Assembly: GCA_944380625.1 (NCBI GenBank)
Contig: CALWIE010000108.1
Span: 1 to 8,153 of the forward strand
From: an uncultured Clostridia bacterium
Lineage (GTDB): Bacteria; Bacillota_A; Clostridia; Oscillospirales; Acutalibacteraceae
Length of the DNA stretch: 8,153 bases
Reading direction: 5' to 3'
Every line of letters begins with the position of its first letter. Within the stretch, counting starts at the first letter, position 1. The notes beneath the pieces were generated by a model. It did not search any database and had not been told where the DNA came from. It was given only the letters and a program-made list of their open reading frames with translations. Position numbers and translations under genes: made by a program. Shown piece after piece: positions 5,872 through 8,153 of this stretch.

Positions 5872-6093
5872 ATGGACTATCGGACGTGGAGCGAGGAGTA
5901 TTTCGCAGAGGCAGACCGGGTGCGGGAGCGGCTGGAGAGGCTCCGCCGGGAGCCCCTGCCCCAAAGCCGGGACGAGCACCTGCTGCGCCAGCGGCGGGCG
6001 GCCATCCTCTACAACATGTATTTGGAGTGCCTGCACACCGCCCGGCTCCTGGCGGCCCGGGCCCTGCCGGAAGGGGGAGAGGAAAATGCCTAA
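5872..6093 (+). CDS. Small helical protein (73 aa), unknown function
   Basis: Not recognised. The ATG at 5872 has AAAGGAG (5857-5863) 8 bases upstream. The product is charged and almost entirely helical. An N-terminal helix (MDYRTWSEEYFAEADRV) continues into the arginine-rich RERLERLRREP, then a short break, then a second helix with LLRQRRAAILYNMYLECL and HTARLLAARAL. The heptad-like Leu/Ile/Met spacing suggests a coiled coil or two-helix hairpin. There is no membrane segment or metal motif. Its stop codon lies inside the next gene (8-base overlap), so the two are translationally coupled and probably act together. It does not look like sigma factor region 2. Plausible roles are a partner, anti-factor or chaperone of the HTH protein, but this is guesswork from context. 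Confidence 0.8.
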   Translation: MDYRTWSEEYFAEADRVRERLERLRREPLPQSRDEHLLRQRRAAILYNMYLECLHTARLLAARALPEGGEENA

Positions 6094-6388
6094 GGGGAAC
6101 TTGAGCTGGGACTTTTTCTCCCAAGAGCGGGTCCACGGCCCCGGGCCCCAGGGGAACCAAGGGCCCCGGGAGGCCGCCCTGCGGGTCCTTCAAGCCGCCA
6201 TGGAGCTGGAGCTCACCCCCCGGCAGCGCCAGTGCATGGAGCTGTGCGTCCTGAGGGGCCTCAGCCAGGAGGCCGCCGGGCGGCTGCTGGGGGTAAACAA
6301 GGCCACCGTGTGCCGCCACCTGCAAAAGTCCAAGCGCAGGCTGGCCCGGGCGGCCCGGTACACAGCCTTGGGGAGGACGGGGGAATAG
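6086..6388 (+). CDS. Sigma-70 region 4-like helix-turn-helix protein (100 aa)
   Basis: The product is a predicted DNA-binding regulator made almost entirely of a sigma-70 region 4-like helix-turn-helix. Residues 43-58 (LTPRQRQCMELCVLRG) match the lead helix. Residues 59-70 (LSQEAAGRLLGV) are the first HTH helix and turn. Residues 71-86 (NKATVCRHLQKSKRRL) are the recognition helix with a basic end. Residues 1-28 are a Gly/Pro/Gln-rich leader with WDFF (8-11) and no known domain. Sigma region 2, needed for -10 recognition, is absent, so this is not a complete sigma factor. It may bind RNA polymerase or DNA as an accessory factor, or be a plain repressor or activator. The ATG at 6086 sits within the end of the preceding gene, with GGGGGAGAGG upstream. 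There is no terminator after it; the next gene's promoter follows within a few bases. Confidence 0.83.
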   Translation: MPKGNLSWDFFSQERVHGPGPQGNQGPREAALRVLQAAMELELTPRQRQCMELCVLRGLSQEAAGRLLGVNKATVCRHLQKSKRRLARAARYTALGRTGE

Positions 6389-6393
6389 GCCCC

Positions 6394-6422
6394 TTGCGGC
6401 AGGGGGAAAAAGCTGGTATAAT
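6394..6422 (+). promoter_or_regulatory. Promoter of the HAD-IIA phosphatase gene
   Basis: TTGCGG (6394-6399), a 17-base spacer and a perfect TATAAT (6417-6422) preceded by TGG form the strongest extended -10 in the window. It begins 6 bases after the stop of the sigma4-like gene. The -35 overlaps a small dyad, CCCCT (6390-6394) / AGGGG (6401-6405). Confidence 0.8.
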
Positions 6423-6445
6423 CAGCCCCGAAAGGGAGTGTGGCT

Positions 6446-7246
6446 ATGGAAGAGACCGCCAAGGCCTGGGAGAGGCTGAAAAAGGTGCGCATGTTCGTCC
6501 TGGATATGGATGGCACCATCTACCTGGGGGACAGGCTGTTCCCCTTTACCCAGGGGTTTTTGCGCCGGGTGGAGGAGACCGGCCGGGACTTCTGCTTTTT
6601 TACCAACAACAGCTCCAAAAACCGGGAGGCCTATCTGGAAAAGCTCTCCCAGATGGGTATCCACATCCCCCCGGAGAAGATGCTCCTCTCCAACGGGGTG
6701 ATCCTGGAGTGGCTCAAGGCCCGCCATCCCGGGGCCCGCTGCTACGTGGTGGGCACACCCGCCCTGCGGGAGGACTTCCGCCAGGCGGGCTTCGTCCCCG
6801 ACGCGGAGGACGGGGATCTGGTGGTCCTGGGTTTTGACACCACCCTCACCTACGAAAAGCTGCGGGTGGCCTGCGACCTGGTCCGGGCGGGGCGGCCCGT
6901 GTACGGGGTCAATCCCGACTGGAACTGCCCGGTGGAGGGGGGCTTCATCCCCGACTGCGGCTCCATCGCCGCCCTGGTAAAGGCCTCCACCGGGGTGCAG
7001 TGCGAGTTTTTCGGCAAGCCGTCCCCCCACACCCTGGAGTACATGCTCCGGCAGACAGGCTGCCGCCCGGAGGAGCTGGCCGTGGTGGGGGACCGGCTCT
7101 ACACGGACATCGCCGTGACGGAGGGCACCGGAGCCGCCGGCATCCTGGTGATGAGCGGCGAGACCACCCGGGAGCTCCTGGCCCAAAGCCCCATACGGCC
7201 CACCCTGGTGGTCCGGGACCTGGGGGAGCTGGCCGCCCTTCTGTGA
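6446..7246 (+). CDS. HAD-IIA family hydrolase (NagD-like phosphatase)
   Basis: The product is a cytoplasmic haloacid dehalogenase-superfamily phosphatase of subfamily IIA (NagD/AraL/p-nitrophenyl phosphatase group), predicted to dephosphorylate small phosphorylated metabolites. It is 266 aa, a normal length. All four HAD motifs are present: D20 and D22 in VLDMDGTIYLG (nucleophile and acid/base), T53 in FFTNNSSK, K191 in FGKPSP, and D216/D221 in VVGDRLYTDI (Mg2+). The IIA cap domain spans about residues 80-180, with the typical VYGVNPDWNCPVEGGFIPDCGS run (152-173). I chose the ATG at 6446, 7 bases after AAAGGGAG; the GTG at 6440 is too close to that site. It has its own promoter and no clear terminator before spoVAE, so read-through into spoVAE is possible. 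The substrate cannot be inferred from neighbours. Confidence 0.94.
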   Translation: MEETAKAWERLKKVRMFVLDMDGTIYLGDRLFPFTQGFLRRVEETGRDFCFFTNNSSKNREAYLEKLSQMGIHIPPEKMLLSNGVILEWLKARHPGARCYVVGTPALREDFRQAGFVPDAEDGDLVVLGFDTTLTYEKLRVACDLVRAGRPVYGVNPDWNCPVEGGFIPDCGSIAALVKASTGVQCEFFGKPSPHTLEYMLRQTGCRPEELAVVGDRLYTDIAVTEGTGAAGILVMSGETTRELLAQSPIRPTLVVRDLGELAALL

Positions 7247-7257
7247 CCGGGGCGCGG

Positions 7258-7286
7258 GCATAATCTCCCGCTCTGGTGGCACACTA
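7258..7286 (+). promoter_or_regulatory. SigG-like (forespore) promoter of spoVAE
   Basis: GCATA (7258-7262), 17 bases, then CACACTA (7280-7286) resemble the Bacillus SigG pattern of GHATR and CATNHTA about 17-18 bases apart, with one mismatch in the -10 core. It lies 22 bases before the start of a gene that is forespore-expressed in other spore formers. No housekeeping -10 is visible in the 61-base gap. Confidence 0.62.
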
Positions 7287-7307
7287 CCGGAAAAAGGGAG
7301 GGACGCC

Positions 7308-7664
7308 ATGGAATATGTAAACGCTTTCTGGGTGGGCGGGCTGATCTGCGCCGCCGGTCAGGTCCTCATCGACCGCACCCAGCTGACCCCCGCCCGGATC
7401 ATGGTGCTGTTTGTCACCGGAGGGGTGGCCCTGGGGGCCCTGGGCGCCTACGGCCCCCTGGTGGAATTTGCCGGCTGCGGTGCCACCGTGCCCCTGACCG
7501 GCTTTGGCTGGGCCCTGTCCGAGGGGGTCCGCAAGGCGGTGGCGGAGCAGGGCCTCCTGGGGGCCTTCACGGGAGGGCTCACCGCAGGGGCGGCGGGCAC
7601 GGCCGCGGCGGTCTTTTTCGGCCTTTTGGCCGCCCTGGTGGCAAAGCCCCGGGACAAGGCCTAA
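7308..7664 (+). CDS. spoVAE: Stage V sporulation protein AE (SpoVAE/SpoVAEb)
   Basis: The product is a 118-aa integral membrane protein of the SpoVA complex, which sits in the spore inner membrane and moves dipicolinate (with Ca2+) into the developing spore and out on germination. The family hallmarks are the VGGLICAAGQVLIDRTQLTPA start (residues 9-29), LGALGAYGPLVEFAGCGATV (residues 45-64, mid-protein), then LTGFGW and GLLGAFTGGLTAG. Hydrophobic segments lie near 5-20, 30-48, 54-70 and 80-112. The length matches SpoVAEb. The ATG follows GGGAGG (7296-7301). In most spore formers this gene follows spoVAC and spoVAD in one operon; here the neighbours are a HAD phosphatase and gpmI, so it is a detached or second copy. 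The gene is intact, with no missing segment. Confidence 0.95.
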   Translation: MEYVNAFWVGGLICAAGQVLIDRTQLTPARIMVLFVTGGVALGALGAYGPLVEFAGCGATVPLTGFGWALSEGVRKAVAEQGLLGAFTGGLTAGAAGTAAAVFFGLLAALVAKPRDKA

Positions 7665-7669
7665 TACGC

Positions 7670-7701
7670 AAAAACCCCCGGAGGGAACTCCGGGGGTTTT
7701 T
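7670..7701. terminator. Bidirectional terminator between spoVAE and gpmI
   Basis: This is a perfect 14-pair stem, AAAAACCCCCGGAG (7670-7683) with CTCCGGGGGTTTTT (7688-7701), and a GGAA loop. It lies 5 bases after the spoVAE stop and 18 bases beyond the gpmI stop on the other strand, so it serves both. Confidence 0.93.
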
Positions 7702-7719
7702 CGTTTACAGTGGGAAAAC

Positions 7720-8153
7720 TCAGTCCACAATCAGGCTCTCGCCGGTCATCTCGGCAGGCTGCTCCAGGCCCAGCACCTTCAGCATGGTGGGGGCGATGTC
7801 CGCCAGGCGGCCGCCTTCCCGCAGCTTGCAGGGGTGGTTGATGACGCAGAAGGGCACCGGGTTGGTGGTGTGGGCGGTAAAGGGGGTGCCGTCCTCGTCC
7901 ACCATCTTGTCGGCGTTGCCGTGGTCGGCAGTCCGCAGCACGCAGCCGCCCCTCTCCTCGACGGCCTCCCCCACCCGGCCCACGCAGGTGTCCACGGCCT
8001 CCACGGCTTTCACGGCGGCCTCGAAGACGCCGGTGTGGCCCACCATGTCGCAGTTGGCGTAGTTGAGGATGAGGGCGTCGTACTTGCCGGACTTAACGGC
8101 CTCCACCATCTTGTCGGTGACCTCGTAGGCGCTCATCTCGGGCTGCAGGTCGT
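7720..8153 (-). CDS. gpmI: 2,3-bisphosphoglycerate-independent phosphoglycerate mutase, C-terminal part
   Basis: This glycolytic enzyme interconverts 3- and 2-phosphoglycerate through a phosphoserine intermediate, using two Mn2+ ions; it belongs to the alkaline phosphatase superfamily. Mn-dependent GpmI is common in spore formers, where its pH sensitivity is tied to preserving 3-phosphoglycerate in the spore. Only the last 143 residues are here, about 28% of the usual 510; the start is beyond the right edge. The visible part opens with [15 protein letters not shown]. It contains the metal-site segments [14 protein letters not shown] and [10 protein letters not shown] and the loop [10 protein letters not shown], and ends TGESLIVD. 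The frame is intact to the stop at 7720. Glycolytic neighbours (pgk, tpiA, eno) may lie outside the window. Confidence 0.97.
   Translation of the reverse strand, partial: DLQPEMSAYEVTDKMVEAVKSGKYDALILNYANCDMVGHTGVFEAAVKAVEAVDTCVGRVGEAVEERGGCVLRTADHGNADKMVDEDGTPFTAHTTNPVPFCVINHPCKLREGGRLADIAPTMLKVLGLEQPAEMTGESLIVD

Noticed and set aside
5872..6388. A split sigma factor like SigO/RsoA
   Set aside because: Only region 4 is recognisable; the 73-aa partner lacks the region 2 pattern, so I report the pair as unknown rather than as a split sigma factor.
6390..6405. Terminator after the sigma4-like gene
   Set aside because: The hairpin has only a 5-pair stem and is followed by A rather than T; it overlaps the next promoter's -35, so a regulatory dyad or chance is more likely.
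1..8153. CRISPR arrays, tRNA/rRNA genes, transposases, attachment sites
   Set aside because: I looked for regular repeats, cloverleaf-type sequences and transposase or integrase motifs and found none.

Overview
The window looks like chromosomal DNA of a GC-rich, endospore-forming Clostridia member, most likely in the Oscillospiraceae (Flavonifractor/Intestinimonas-like). The evidence is strong AGGAGG-type ribosome binding sites, a SpoVA-family spore gene (spoVAE), clostridial small-protein families (CpXC), strong GC bias at third codon positions, and A/T-flanked GC-stem terminators. The genus is an inference from style and gene content. I see no mobile element, phage gene, CRISPR array, tRNA or rRNA.

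Layout. The left edge holds the N-terminal quarter of a P-type (Ca2+-type) cation ATPase on the minus strand, with its TTG start and promoter. After a roughly 300-base stretch without a supported gene come three plus-strand units. They are rpsT (ribosomal protein bS20), a 49-codon single-pass membrane protein with its own promoter and terminator, and a YdhF-like aldo/keto reductase. A structured intergenic stretch leads to an orphan lipoprotein of the family 5 (peptide-type) ABC solute-binding proteins. A perfect two-way terminator then separates it from a minus-strand two-gene unit: a 143-aa helical/acidic-tail protein followed by a CpXC zinc-binding-domain protein.

From the same divergent region, plus-strand transcription enters an overlapping gene pair: a 73-aa helical protein of unknown function and a 100-aa protein that is essentially a lone sigma-70 region-4-like helix-turn-helix. 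Next come a HAD-IIA (NagD-like) phosphatase with a good extended -10 promoter, and spoVAE alone, without spoVAC or spoVAD, preceded by a sequence resembling a SigG (forespore) promoter. A second perfect two-way terminator ends spoVAE and the convergent gpmI (cofactor-independent phosphoglycerate mutase), of which only the C-terminal 143 residues are in the window.

The genes are mostly short, independent transcription units rather than one pathway: ion transport, translation, redox, peptide binding, regulation, phosphatase, spore germination and glycolysis. The parts least explained by known families are the 73-aa/sigma4-like pair, the orphan spoVAE with its forespore-type promoter, and a recurring promoter style (CCCTTGC at -35, TGn before -10) at three unrelated genes. 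I do not see a clear-cut new defence or biosynthetic system.
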